NCBI GenBank assembly: GCA_021155845.1
Contig: JAJNBK010000095.1
Coordinates: 1 to 8,587, forward strand
Length of the DNA stretch: 8,587 nt
Direction: 5' to 3'
Source of the DNA: Nitrososphaeraceae archaeon
Lineage (GTDB): Archaea; Thermoproteota; Nitrososphaeria; Nitrososphaerales; Nitrososphaeraceae
Made by a program: the position numbers and the translations under genes
The notes under the pieces: generated by a model
What the model was told of the DNA's origin: nothing
Databases searched by the model: none
The model's input: the letters and a program-made list of their open reading frames with translations, nothing else
Shown here: one piece after another, positions 1 through 5,887 of the stretch
Layout of the letters: each line of letters opens with the position of its first letter
Position numbering within the stretch: position 1 is the stretch's first letter

Positions 1-346
1 AATATAGATGTTCTTTATATGAACACTATGCAATCTAAAAAATACTGTTACTAGTAATTTGTTACTTTACCTTTGTTATCTCACGAGTAATACTGTCTTG
101 ATTTCTATTGCTACCATACCTAGTTCTGTTATCAGAAACTTTTGAAAAAAAAGATTGAGTTGATTGAGATACTTCATAGAATAATAGAATGAAGTGGATT
201 AGGGGTAGGGTTATCATTTATTATCTATTCTATGAAGAATTCAAGTCAACTACCATGTATTACTAGTTGGATTTGAAGAATAAAAAAACTTATCCGATAT
301 AAAACACTTATAGTACTAGTCCTCAATATAGATCTACATAGTCTAT
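1..346. other. Non-coding leader region
   Basis: No convincing gene is visible. The frame from base 1 is open only to a TAG at 52-54, too short to be called the end of a gene. The stretch contains the imperfect inverted repeat at 159-250 and TATA-like sequences near 296-313 that probably serve the zinc-ribbon gene starting at 347. Confidence 0.6.
159..250. repeat. Imperfect inverted repeat, long hairpin
   Basis: The arm CTTCATAGAATA (172-183) is matched perfectly by TATTCTATGAAG (226-237). Pairing continues outward with small bulges, between GTTGATTGAGATA (159-171) and AATTCAAGTCAAC (238-250). The 42-base loop contains a G-rich stretch, GGATTAGGGGTAGGG (196-210). It could fold as a structured RNA or be the scar of a small mobile repeat. 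No T-run follows it closely, so it is not an obvious terminator. Confidence 0.55.
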
Positions 347-613
347 ATGATTACATTTGGTAAAGTAATTCAAAGCGTAGAATACAACATCTATACCACT
401 AACCGCCATTTTGCACTCTGTGAATCATGTTTTTGGAGTGCAACTATTTTCAAATCGGATAAAAAGCAAGAACAAATTGTCAATACATGTCCTATTTGTT
501 CTGATGAGAATAATATCTCACTAATTCCACTTACAAAAGACGAAGTTTATGAATTATCTACGAGATCCAAAGGTGGACTAGAGATGAAATTTTCTAAATT
601 GATAAAAGTCTAG
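347..613 (+). CDS. Small zinc-ribbon protein (CxxC-x19-CxxC)
   Basis: Predicted 88-residue cytosolic protein with two CxxC knuckles: Cys25-Glu-Ser-Cys28 and Cys48-Pro-Ile-Cys51, separated by 19 residues. This is the spacing of a zinc ribbon that binds one zinc ion. The segment HFALCESCFW before the first knuckle and ISLIPLTKDEVYEL after the second look like structured flanks. The C-terminus is basic (KFSKLIKV). ATG 347 is the only Met codon before the first knuckle. No Shine-Dalgarno is seen; CTTATAG at 307-313 could be a TATA element giving a short leader. The protein is alone, with a G+C-rich minus-strand cluster downstream. Its function is not known to me; nucleic-acid binding or a small adaptor role would be a guess. 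No signal peptide or membrane segment is present. Confidence 0.8.
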   Translation: MITFGKVIQSVEYNIYTTNRHFALCESCFWSATIFKSDKKQEQIVNTCPICSDENNISLIPLTKDEVYELSTRSKGGLEMKFSKLIKV

Positions 614-648
614 GTTATTGACATCCGTAAATAAATGGCAAAATTTCA

Positions 649-653
649 TTTTT
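649..653 (+). terminator. T-run after zinc-ribbon gene
   Basis: A short T-run (CATTTTTATG) about 36 bases after the TAG at 611-613 fits an archaeal T-rich terminator. The evidence is weak, because T-runs are common in this base composition. Confidence 0.25.
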
Positions 654-912
654 ATGAATGTAATATATATGTGAGCGCCCCCACGACATCTTCCACGTTC
701 TCGCCTACCACCCACGTCACTCCCGTGGCCTGGTTGGTTCCGGCGTATTGCGAGTGATAGATGTTGATCGTGGAGTTTCCGTTCCTGAAGACGATCAGTT
801 CCTGGTCTTCAGCGCCAACCTGTGTCAGGCCGAGCATGTCTTCATAGAATTTCCTGGCCGTTTCCAAATTCTTCACTGCGATGTTTGCGGCCCCATCTTT
901 ATCGCTTTACAT
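652..912 (-). pseudogene. Broken VOC/glyoxalase-like gene
   Basis: The frame encodes the N-terminal half of a vicinal-oxygen-chelate protein: GAANIAVKNLETARKFYEDM is the standard first beta-alpha element (a VxDLexarkFY-type motif), followed by LGLTQV and later GVTWVVGENVEDVVGAL. Two lesions are visible. The ATG at 912-910, with the good ribosome site AAGGAGAT six bases before it, is followed at once by TAA (909-907) and then by SDKDGAANIAVKN in frame. At the other end the frame leaves VOC-like sequence after GAL near 671-680 and ends in YILHS within AT-rich DNA. The second beta-alpha-beta3 module, about 45 residues with the usual C-terminal metal-ligand Glu, is missing. The remaining open frame could restart at GTG 876 (74 residues), but such a half-domain is unlikely to work alone. 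It follows the DUF1428-like gene by 19 bases and was probably its operon partner. Base composition is much more G+C-rich than the surroundings, suggesting transfer. Confidence 0.75.
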
Positions 913-916
913 GTTG

Positions 917-924
917 ATCTCCTT
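917..924 (-). promoter_or_regulatory. Strong Shine-Dalgarno of broken VOC gene
   Basis: On the minus strand AAGGAGAT is followed by CAAC and ATG (912-910). It is the best ribosome binding site in the window and marks the original VOC start, even though the next codon is TAA. It also suggests that the cluster came from an organism, or an operon position, that relies on Shine-Dalgarno initiation, unlike the mostly leaderless genes around it. Confidence 0.6.
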
Positions 925-931
925 CAATTGT

Positions 932-1333
932 CTACGGCTTGATGCTGCTGAAATCCCCCATGATGACGCCGGATCCTGGGGTGACTAAACCCATAAACTC
1001 TCGGAAAAGTTGAGGCCCGATTTCATCATGTTCCATCTTCGCCATGACATTTTCCAGATGCTTTTGATCTCTGTAGAACTGTAACTCCAACCAAACCTCC
1101 TCCTCGTCTTGGTTAGCCGAGACAGCTTTGGCTATGTTGGTAAAGTCCATCATGGCCTCGGTACTAGTGAGCTGAAAGGGTTCCAAGCGAACTCCAAACT
1201 TCCTAAACAGATCAACAGATTGTTTATTGACTCGTATCATCGCATCATGGTTCTTTTTTGGTGTTCGGTAGACGAAAAGCACCACTCGACTTCCAGCCTC
1301 GTCCTCCACTTCCGGTCCGTTTGATTTACTCAT
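932..1333 (-). CDS. DUF1428-like protein (YbaA-type)
   Basis: Predicted 133-residue protein that resembles the DUF1428 family (E. coli YbaA type), small dimeric alpha/beta-barrel proteins of unknown reaction. Family-like features are the N-terminal strand RVVLFVYRTPKK, the helix with a Phe-Gly turn (VDLFRKFGVRLEPF), a central acidic strand DEEEVWLELQFYRD, the helix LENVMAKMEHDEIG and the C-terminal VIMGDFSSIKP, which matches the usual M-x-x-GGF ending. I chose ATG 1333 over a TTG two codons upstream because TTTTTTAAA lies 24 to 32 bases before it, as expected for a leaderless archaeal transcript. The gene is intact and G+C-rich, unlike its neighbours, and probably formed an operon with the broken VOC gene 19 bases downstream. 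The pair was most likely acquired laterally. The family call is from recognition only and could instead be another dimeric-barrel family. Confidence 0.7.
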   Translation of the reverse strand: MSKSNGPEVEDEAGSRVVLFVYRTPKKNHDAMIRVNKQSVDLFRKFGVRLEPFQLTSTEAMMDFTNIAKAVSANQDEEEVWLELQFYRDQKHLENVMAKMEHDEIGPQLFREFMGLVTPGSGVIMGDFSSIKP

Positions 1334-1356
1334 GGGCAATACTATAAAGACTGTCC

Positions 1357-1365
1357 TTTAAAAAA
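1357..1365 (-). promoter_or_regulatory. TATA box of the DUF1428-like gene
   Basis: TTTTTTAAA on the minus strand lies 24 to 32 bases upstream of ATG 1333, the spacing for a leaderless archaeal promoter. A TTGCAA (1366-1371) abuts its upstream side, where the BRE would lie. Confidence 0.5.
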
Positions 1366-1402
1366 TTGCAAGGGAGAAAAAGTATAGTAGTTGCAATTGC
1401 AA
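1366..1402. promoter_or_regulatory. TTGCAA repeats, possible operator
   Basis: TTGCAA, itself palindromic, occurs three times: at 1366-1371 beside the TATA box, and twice joined as the perfect 12-base palindrome TTGCAATTGCAA at 1391-1402. The centres are 25 and 31 bases apart, about two and a half to three helical turns. The position in the divergent gap suggests binding of a dimeric regulator. No regulator gene adjoins it, so this is inference. Confidence 0.35.
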
Positions 1403-1523
1403 TACATCAACTTATATCTAGAGTCAGATTTACATTTCCAAAAGCAATAAGTGAATAGTTTGTGTGGAAGAAGAAGGAAGAGGAGGAAGAAACTCTTTTC
1501 TGTTGGTATGTCATTGAAGTATT

Positions 1524-1994
1524 ATGAAAATCGTTAATGCCACTTCCGAGATTCCTGGTATGACCAGGGAAGAGGTCGAGAGATTCCTCGAAAGTAAATT
1601 GAATTTGCAGATGGCAACCATCGATGAACACGGTGAACCTAATATCCAACCCGTCTGGTTTTACTATGATAAAAATGGAGAAAAACTCTCAATAACCACA
1701 TCTAAATTAGCCAAGAAAACTCAAAATCTCCGGAATAAACCAAGTATTTATTTTTCTATAGATGATGAGAATCTTCCCTATAAGGGAGTCAAAGGTAGAG
1801 GTATTGCGACTATAGTAGAAGATCCAAATAGAATCCTTCCACAAGGAGATAGAATTAGTATGAAGTACCTTGGTACACTCGATCACCCAGTAGCAAAAAT
1901 GATATCAGATCGTTCAAAGAAGGGAGAAATTGTAGTTATTGAAATTAGTCCGAAGTTCTTTTCTACATGGGATTATGGTAAAATGCAGCGATGA
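1524..1994 (+). CDS. PPOX-class split-barrel flavin/F420 protein
   Basis: Predicted 156-residue cytosolic protein of the pyridoxamine 5'-phosphate oxidase-like split-barrel superfamily. The order of elements fits: N-terminal helix MTREEVERFLES, first strand LNLQMATIDEHGEPNIQPVW (the family's LATvdadGrPhvvPVwF pattern), then GEKLSITTSKLAKKTQNLRN, where the ITT-S-x-x-AKK part is the typical cofactor-phosphate-binding segment, followed by PSIYFSIDDE and GVKGRGIATIVED. Length matches F420- or FMN-dependent single-domain members. F420 is plausible because thaumarchaea make it, but the sequence alone does not decide between F420, FMN and heme. ATG 1524 is used; Met13 (1560) is an alternative that would begin at the conserved helix. 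It is transcribed away from the DUF1428-like gene and follows a purine-rich stretch (1464-1491). No complete enzyme pathway is seen nearby, so the substrate is unknown. Confidence 0.85.
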   Translation: MKIVNATSEIPGMTREEVERFLESKLNLQMATIDEHGEPNIQPVWFYYDKNGEKLSITTSKLAKKTQNLRNKPSIYFSIDDENLPYKGVKGRGIATIVEDPNRILPQGDRISMKYLGTLDHPVAKMISDRSKKGEIVVIEISPKFFSTWDYGKMQR

Positions 1995-2089
1995 CATGAC
2001 CACAAGTAACTATATTCTCTCTCCTCTTCTAAAACAGTCTTGAGTTGTAATTTTGAGTCGACTAATGTAATTAGATAAAGATTTATTCA

Positions 2090-2095
2090 TTATAA
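2090..2095 (+). promoter_or_regulatory. TATA box of the DUF72 gene
   Basis: TTATAA lies 31 to 36 bases before the TTG start at 2126, predicting a transcript start near 2119 and a leader of about seven bases. That start would exclude the in-frame ATG-ATG-TAA at 2111-2119, supporting TTG as the true initiator. Confidence 0.45.
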
Positions 2096-2125
2096 CAGAT
2101 ATACATATCCATGATGTAATACTCC

Positions 2126-2995
2126 TTGAAGTTCTATGTAGGCTGCTCTGGGTGGAGTTATACTGCTTGGCAAGGACCATTCTATCCTTCCAATATGGAT
2201 AACTCTAAATGGTTAGAATATTACTCCAAAGTTTTTGATTATGTAGAGATAGATTCTTCCTTCTATCGCATACCTAACATCTTTACGGTTAAAAATTGGT
2301 CTAAAATAACTCCTAGTAACTTTAGATTTACTGCTAAATTTCCAAAGATTATAACACATGAAAAACGTCTGAAGAATGTAGATAATCAATTAAGTCTATT
2401 TTTGAAAGCAATGGAACCTCTGCATGATAAAATTCTCGCTCTATTGATTCAATTGCCTCCATCATTAGAGATAACTGAGGGATTACAAAGACTAAGGGAG
2501 ATAATACCTATATTAGATAAAAGATTCAGATACGCGGTAGAAATAAGAAATCATAGTTGGTTCCAGGATTTGGCATATAACTTCTTTGCCAATAATAATT
2601 TGTGTATGGTATGGAGTCAACTTGTAGGTATACGTATACCTCCTATAGTTACTTCAGATTTTTTGTATATAAGATTCATTGGAGATAGAACCATACAGGA
2701 GAAAAACTTTGGAAGAATACAAAAGGACAGAACTTCTGAAATGCGAAAATGGTCACGACAGCTTTTGAGGGTTCAAAAAGAAGATACGAAACTCAACCTT
2801 GCAATAGTAACAGCAAACAATCACTATGCTGGATTTGGACCAGCAACTGCAAGCATGTTTAGAAAAATAATTGGTTTACCTGAGATCCATTGGATAAATA
2901 CTAACAAAATAAAAGAACAACATATCTATGCCGATACTTCTCCTCCGTCTTCGTTAGAAGATAAACAGAGGACGATTAGTGATTTTTTAGATTGA
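2126..2995 (+). CDS. DUF72 family protein (YecE-like)
   Basis: Predicted 289-residue protein of the DUF72/YecE family, a TIM-barrel-like fold of unknown activity. Family signatures in order are YVGCSGWSYTAW (residues 4-15), GPFYP (17-21), FDYVEIDSSFYRIP (37-50), NFRFTAKFPKIITHEKRL (near 65-82), AVEIRNHSWF in the middle, LYIRFIGDR further on, and a C-terminal NNHYAGFGPATASM with the conserved Asn-His before GF-P. The protein is somewhat longer than many members because of a polar tail (ADTSPPSSLEDKQR). The start is TTG: the frame is closed by TAA at 2117-2119, so no upstream ATG can serve, and MKFYVGCSGWSY is the normal beginning of this family. It probably has its own promoter and is followed by a T-run near 3006. 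No neighbour points to a substrate. Confidence 0.9.
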   Translation: MKFYVGCSGWSYTAWQGPFYPSNMDNSKWLEYYSKVFDYVEIDSSFYRIPNIFTVKNWSKITPSNFRFTAKFPKIITHEKRLKNVDNQLSLFLKAMEPLHDKILALLIQLPPSLEITEGLQRLREIIPILDKRFRYAVEIRNHSWFQDLAYNFFANNNLCMVWSQLVGIRIPPIVTSDFLYIRFIGDRTIQEKNFGRIQKDRTSEMRKWSRQLLRVQKEDTKLNLAIVTANNHYAGFGPATASMFRKIIGLPEIHWINTNKIKEQHIYADTSPPSSLEDKQRTISDFLD

Positions 2996-3005
2996 TACTA
3001 CAGTA

Positions 3006-3010
3006 TTTTT
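3006..3010 (+). terminator. T-run after DUF72 gene
   Basis: TTTTT ten bases after the TGA of the DUF72 gene is consistent with T-run termination in archaea. No stem precedes it. Confidence 0.3.
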
Positions 3011-3071
3011 CTTGTTATCTCTTAAAGACTAATTTAGAATCCATTTATTATATTGGAAAAAGTATTTTATT

Positions 3072-3182
3072 ATGATTGAACAAATACCCCTCGTAGATGC
3101 TCCACAGAATTTGTCTAACATTGCGCTAATCATCCAATTTGAAGCAGTTAGTGAGAACTCAGGGTTTGCTCTATTTCATTGA
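3072..3182 (+). CDS. Possible 36-residue small protein
   Basis: The frame runs from ATG 3072 to TGA 3180-3182. The product begins MIEQIPLVDAPQNLSNIALI and has a mixed hydrophobic/acidic composition unlike random AT-rich translation. TTTATTA lies 22 to 28 bases before the start, compatible with a leaderless transcript. No cysteine motif or membrane helix is evident. I do not recognise it; it could equally be a chance frame or the remnant of a longer gene. Confidence 0.25.
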   Translation: MIEQIPLVDAPQNLSNIALIIQFEAVSENSGFALFH

Positions 3183-3534
3183 ATATTAGAATACAATTTG
3201 ATGGCATATATCGTCATGTATTCTATAATAATGCAAATTAAATTGTTGTAGTAGGATCCTTCCTCCTATGTACATTCATAAGATCTATGTCTTCAAGCCA
3301 CAGCACAATTTTAGATAATAGTTAGTGCGCCCCCTCTTGACAAAATAAAGTCTGCAAGATTAAATGTACAAAAAATGGTGATTGTCTATTATATTTATAA
3401 TAACAGAGCAACTCCAGATGTGAGATTTATTAGCAAAAAGGAATAGTAGAGCATGGCAAATACACTTTTCCACCCTCCCTCTCCTTATAGTTCATCATAT
3501 ATTATTAGGAGATTTTGCAAAATACTAAGTTCCT

Positions 3535-3945
3535 ATGTCAACAACATCAATTCAAGCGGAAGCATCCAAACCGCAGCAAAAAAAGATGCAAGAATGCAAC
3601 AAATGTAAGGCAGCAGGATTTCCTAATCAGCTAATTGCCTTTGAAAAAATAGGAGAAGATCCTGTAACGGGAAAAATTAGATGGAAACTGATAGATGAAA
3701 ATGGTCTAGAGCACAAACACAAATTTGTTCAGAACAACAATAATATTAATGATTATACTGCTGCTGCAGCTCAGAATGAAAATAAACCTAGTAGCATATC
3801 CAAACGTAAACGAATCATAGATATAGCGACAGTTACAGACGTTGAACAAGCAAAGAAGTTACTATATCTAGGATGGGAGTATAAAACATCATATCCTGCA
3901 ACAATATCTAATATACCACATTATATACTGGTTAAGAGAGAATAA
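3535..3945 (+). CDS. Hypothetical protein with possible zinc knuckle
   Basis: Predicted 136-residue soluble protein in three parts. Residues 1-20 are polar and probably disordered. Residues 21-63 hold a Cys21-x2-Cys24 pair and, after about 35 residues, His60-x-His62, which together could form a treble-clef or ribbon-like zinc site; in between is a strand-rich segment with TGKIRWKLIDENG. Residues 64-90 are an Asn/Ala/Gln-rich linker. The last 45 residues (DIATVTDVEQAKKLLYLGWE to HYILVKRE) look like a compact helix-plus-strands domain ending in a tyrosine-rich strand, a pattern I associate with small thaumarchaeal hypothetical proteins. ATG 3535 is preceded by ATTATTA at 3501-3507. The AAA ATPase starts 95 bases downstream in the same direction but has its own TATA box, so joint function is only possible, not shown. 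Confidence 0.75.
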   Translation: MSTTSIQAEASKPQQKKMQECNKCKAAGFPNQLIAFEKIGEDPVTGKIRWKLIDENGLEHKHKFVQNNNNINDYTAAAAQNENKPSSISKRKRIIDIATVTDVEQAKKLLYLGWEYKTSYPATISNIPHYILVKRE

Positions 3946-4008
3946 CTCAGCGTCGTCAATCTATCACTGTTTTGTTAGTGGAAATTGACAGTTATTCCCT
4001 TTCTTTTG

Positions 4009-4015
4009 TTTTTAT
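4009..4015 (+). promoter_or_regulatory. TATA box of the AAA ATPase gene
   Basis: TTTTTAT lies 26 to 32 bases upstream of ATG 4041, indicating a leaderless transcript and supporting that ATG rather than the in-frame TTG at 3972. Confidence 0.5.
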
Positions 4016-4040
4016 CAAGTCTACAAATGGTAATACAAAA

Positions 4041-4914
4041 ATGAATTTGCGCAAATGGTTATCTAAAACCAAGGAAACAATTACTACTACCTTAGATACG
4101 GTGGTCCTATTAACTGCTAATAATAATAGTAATAGTAATAATAGTAATAACAAAAAACTATCAGAAAAACAACAAGAAGAAAAAGACAAACTTTTCGAAG
4201 ATATTATTGGTTATGACGATATCAAGCGATTATTTAGAATGGCTATAAATGCAAATGACCCAGTTCATATACTGCTTATTGGTCCACCAGCATCAGCTAA
4301 GACACTATTTATGAGGACTTTAACACAATTACAAAATTCTTATTTTACAGATGGTGGTAACAGTACAAAAGCAGGGATGATTGATTATATCTTTAACAAT
4401 GAACCAAAGTATCTACTGATAGATGAAATTGATAAAATGTCAACTAAAGACCAAACCTTCTTGCTTAATCTAATGGAGACAGGAATAGTTTCAGAAACAA
4501 AACATGGAAAGACAAGAACAATACAGATGAAGACATGGGTATTCGCAAGTAGTAATAATATAACGAATATTACTCGACCATTAAAATCCAGATTTTTTCC
4601 AATAAAATTCAAACCATACACATACGAGCAATTTTATGAGATTACTGTGAAAGTACTTAAGCGTCAGAATATCAATGAAGAAATTGCAAAAGCCACAGCT
4701 AATGCAGTATGGAAAAGGATAAAGTCTGGAGATATCAGAAGTTGTGTTAGAATTGAGAAAATACATTGCATGGTGTGAGAATGTCGGTATTAAAAATGAT
4801 ATTGCTTGGTGCAATTTTGATGTCTATGACTGTATTGGAGAGGATTACATCCAAGCAAATCAAAGAGAAAATGGAACTTTATCCTCCAGATACACTAATA
4901 ACTCTAACACGTGA
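4041..4914 (+). CDS. AAA ATPase, MCM/RuvB-like, frameshifted C-terminus
   Basis: P-loop ATPase of the AAA+ class. From ATG 4041: residues 27-37 are an Asn/Ser linker coded by AAT/AGT repeats; 52-70 (FEDIIGYDDIKRLFRMAI) is the helix entering the ATPase core; Walker A is GPPASAKT (81-88), the Gly-poor form seen in MCM-like ATPases; Walker B is LLIDEID (125-131); a hairpin SETKHGKTRTIQM (151-163) precedes sensor 1 (SSNN, 170-173), as in the pre-sensor-1 hairpin group; R184 in PLKSRFF is the likely arginine finger. The original frame ends at TGA 4776-4778 (245 residues). Just before this lies AAAA (4758-4761); with one A fewer, the sequence reads on as RIEKYIAWCENVGIKNDI for 51 further codons to TGA 4912-4914, giving about 290 residues. 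Hence either a real frameshift, a read error, or slippage. A role in DNA remodelling or branch migration is inferred from fold only. Confidence 0.8.
4118..4150 (+). repeat. AAT/AGT trinucleotide repeat within AAA gene
   Basis: Near-perfect AAT and AGT triplets encode the Asn/Ser linker between the N-terminal helix and the ATPase core. Such runs can vary in length by slippage without breaking the frame. Confidence 0.6.
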
Positions 4915-4983
4915 TGACAAGTAAAAGAAGATGATCGTAAGATTTGCTATGATTATGTATATACAGAAAGAAACCTACGTTTA

Positions 4984-4990
4984 TTTTTTT
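4984..4990 (+). terminator. T-run after the AAA ATPase gene
   Basis: Seven T residues about 70 bases after the TGA at 4912-4914, preceded by TTTA, make a plausible archaeal terminator for the ATPase transcript. Its position after the second, shifted stop agrees with the longer gene having been the original unit. Confidence 0.35.
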
Positions 4991-5565
4991 GGTTTATGAG
5001 TATATAAAAAATAAATACATCAATCCTAGAAAAGAATACTTCTGCTTTCAATCTTTTTGTTCTTAACAATCTCTTCGATGGCTTGTCAATCTTATCGCTA
5101 TGAACTAGTTCCTGTTATTAAAAAGAGTATTGAGAAAACCTTTAGTTCTCGTGTTTGTTATTAATAATAATCTACATTTTAGATTAATATAGCACTAGCG
5201 CTACGAGCTCCATTAATCTTGACGGCATTAACAAAATCAAACCACATCTTCTACAGCGTTAGAAAATAGTATTGTATAATCTAAGATATTACAACAAGAA
5301 AATGTATAAAGAAGGAGATCAAGTAAAGCATACAACATCACTAGTTTTGTGATGATGATGATAAATGCAGATAACTGCTAGTAGTAGGTGGAATATGCTA
5401 CTATGAATTACTCTTTTGTAGCAAATTAATAAGAAAAGAATAGAAAATAGAAAGACAATACTTTTAGTACGTATGGAAAATTTGCAAGTTAGCTAATTGA
5501 AGGATTCTTTAGAAAATATGCGTATCATAAGATAATACCATTAAACTCTGGAGCAAACCGTCATC

Positions 5566-5582
5566 AAAGATTAACAATCTTT
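5566..5582. other. Small perfect hairpin
   Basis: AAAGATT (5566-5572) and AATCTTT (5576-5582) pair perfectly around a three-base loop. It lies 39 bases beyond the stop of the minus-strand C2H2 gene and could end that transcript or protect its 3' end, although no T-run follows on that strand. Confidence 0.35.
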
Positions 5583-5620
5583 CCTTTTATGATTAGGATA
5601 ATATCAAAATTACTTTTAAT

Positions 5621-5767
5621 TTAGTGAAATAAATCACTGCTACTGTGCATCTGATCTATATGTATCCTAAATTTATCAGTACTGTCAAATTCTTTACCAC
5701 AATAGTCACATACTATACGATTTTGATCCTTGTCTCCTACTCTTCCTCCTCCTTCTTCTTCTTCCAC
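5621..5767 (-). CDS. Small C2H2 zinc-finger protein
   Basis: Predicted 48-residue protein with one classical C2H2 finger: Cys20-x2-Cys23-x12-His36-x4-His41, in the sequence VCDYCGKEFDSTDKFRIHID. The Phe27 and hydrophobic Phe33/Ile35 positions are those of the normal finger core. It starts with an acidic/glycine run (EEEEGGG) coded by a purine-rich repeat and ends SSSDLFH. The start is GTG 5767: the frame is closed by TAA two codons upstream, and the overlapping ATG 5769 is in another frame that stops after ten codons. CCTTTTTAT (5790-5798) lies 23 to 31 bases upstream, fitting a leaderless GTG start. A single finger is usually too little for specific DNA binding, so a protein-interaction or regulatory adaptor role is possible. 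Single-finger proteins of this kind are, from general knowledge, frequent in Nitrososphaerales. Confidence 0.8.
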   Translation of the reverse strand: MEEEEGGGRVGDKDQNRIVCDYCGKEFDSTDKFRIHIDQMHSSSDLFH

Positions 5768-5789
5768 ATTTTAAGAATAACTTAATAGC

Positions 5790-5798
5790 ATAAAAAGG
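5790..5798 (-). promoter_or_regulatory. TATA box of the C2H2 gene
   Basis: CCTTTTTAT on the minus strand, 23 to 31 bases before GTG 5767. It supports a leaderless transcript beginning at or next to the GTG. Confidence 0.45.
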
Positions 5799-5887
5799 AT
5801 ACTAGTTATTTGCCTTTTTTATCTATGATCTTATATAATTATTATAATAATCACTATAAACTGAAGGTCTACTCTCTTCCTTCCTTG

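Larger units (their letters stand above)
2996..3534. other. Long intergenic region, possible 36-codon ORF
   Basis: Apart from the T-run near 3006, the only open stretch worth naming is 3072-3182 (+). It is 36 codons starting MIEQIPLVDAPQNLSNIALI and ending SGFALFH, with TTTATTA at 3044-3050 (22 to 28 bases upstream) as a possible TATA box. I do not recognise it and it may be chance. A TATA-like ATTATTA at 3501-3507 probably serves the gene starting at 3535. The rest holds nothing I can support. Confidence 0.4.
4915..5620. other. Long non-coding region
   Basis: No supported gene. Visible items are the T-run at 4984-4990; an 8-base palindrome TAGCGCTA near 5197-5204; a 22-codon minus-strand frame (5179-5247) beginning MWFDFVNAVKINGARSAS, too short to call; a 16-codon plus frame at 5301 containing a GAAGGAGAT motif; and a hairpin at 5566-5582. 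All other frames are closed often. Confidence 0.5.

Noticed and set aside
748..942. 64-codon plus-strand frame opposite the VOC remnant
   Set aside because: It is antisense to recognisable VOC sequence, and G+C-rich DNA keeps such shadow frames open.
1109..1324. 71-codon plus-strand frame opposite the DUF1428-like gene
   Set aside because: Shadow of a well-supported gene, with no family features of its own.
3186..3275. 29-codon minus frame with MYIGGRILLQQFNLHYYRIH
   Set aside because: Too short, no promoter and no recognisable motif.
3453..3608. 51-codon plus frame starting MANTLFHPPSPYSSS
   Set aside because: It runs into the gene at 3535 in another frame, and its second half is an out-of-frame reading of that gene.
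3972..4040. Upstream TTG extension of the AAA ATPase
   Set aside because: The TATA box at 4009-4015 fits ATG 4041, and the extra 23 residues show no family-like sequence.
5350..5363. TGATGATGATGAT short repeat
   Set aside because: Simple trinucleotide run of four units; no CRISPR-like spacing or larger structure.
5838..5851. Palindrome ATTATTATAATAAT
   Set aside because: Low-complexity AT sequence expected by chance in this composition.
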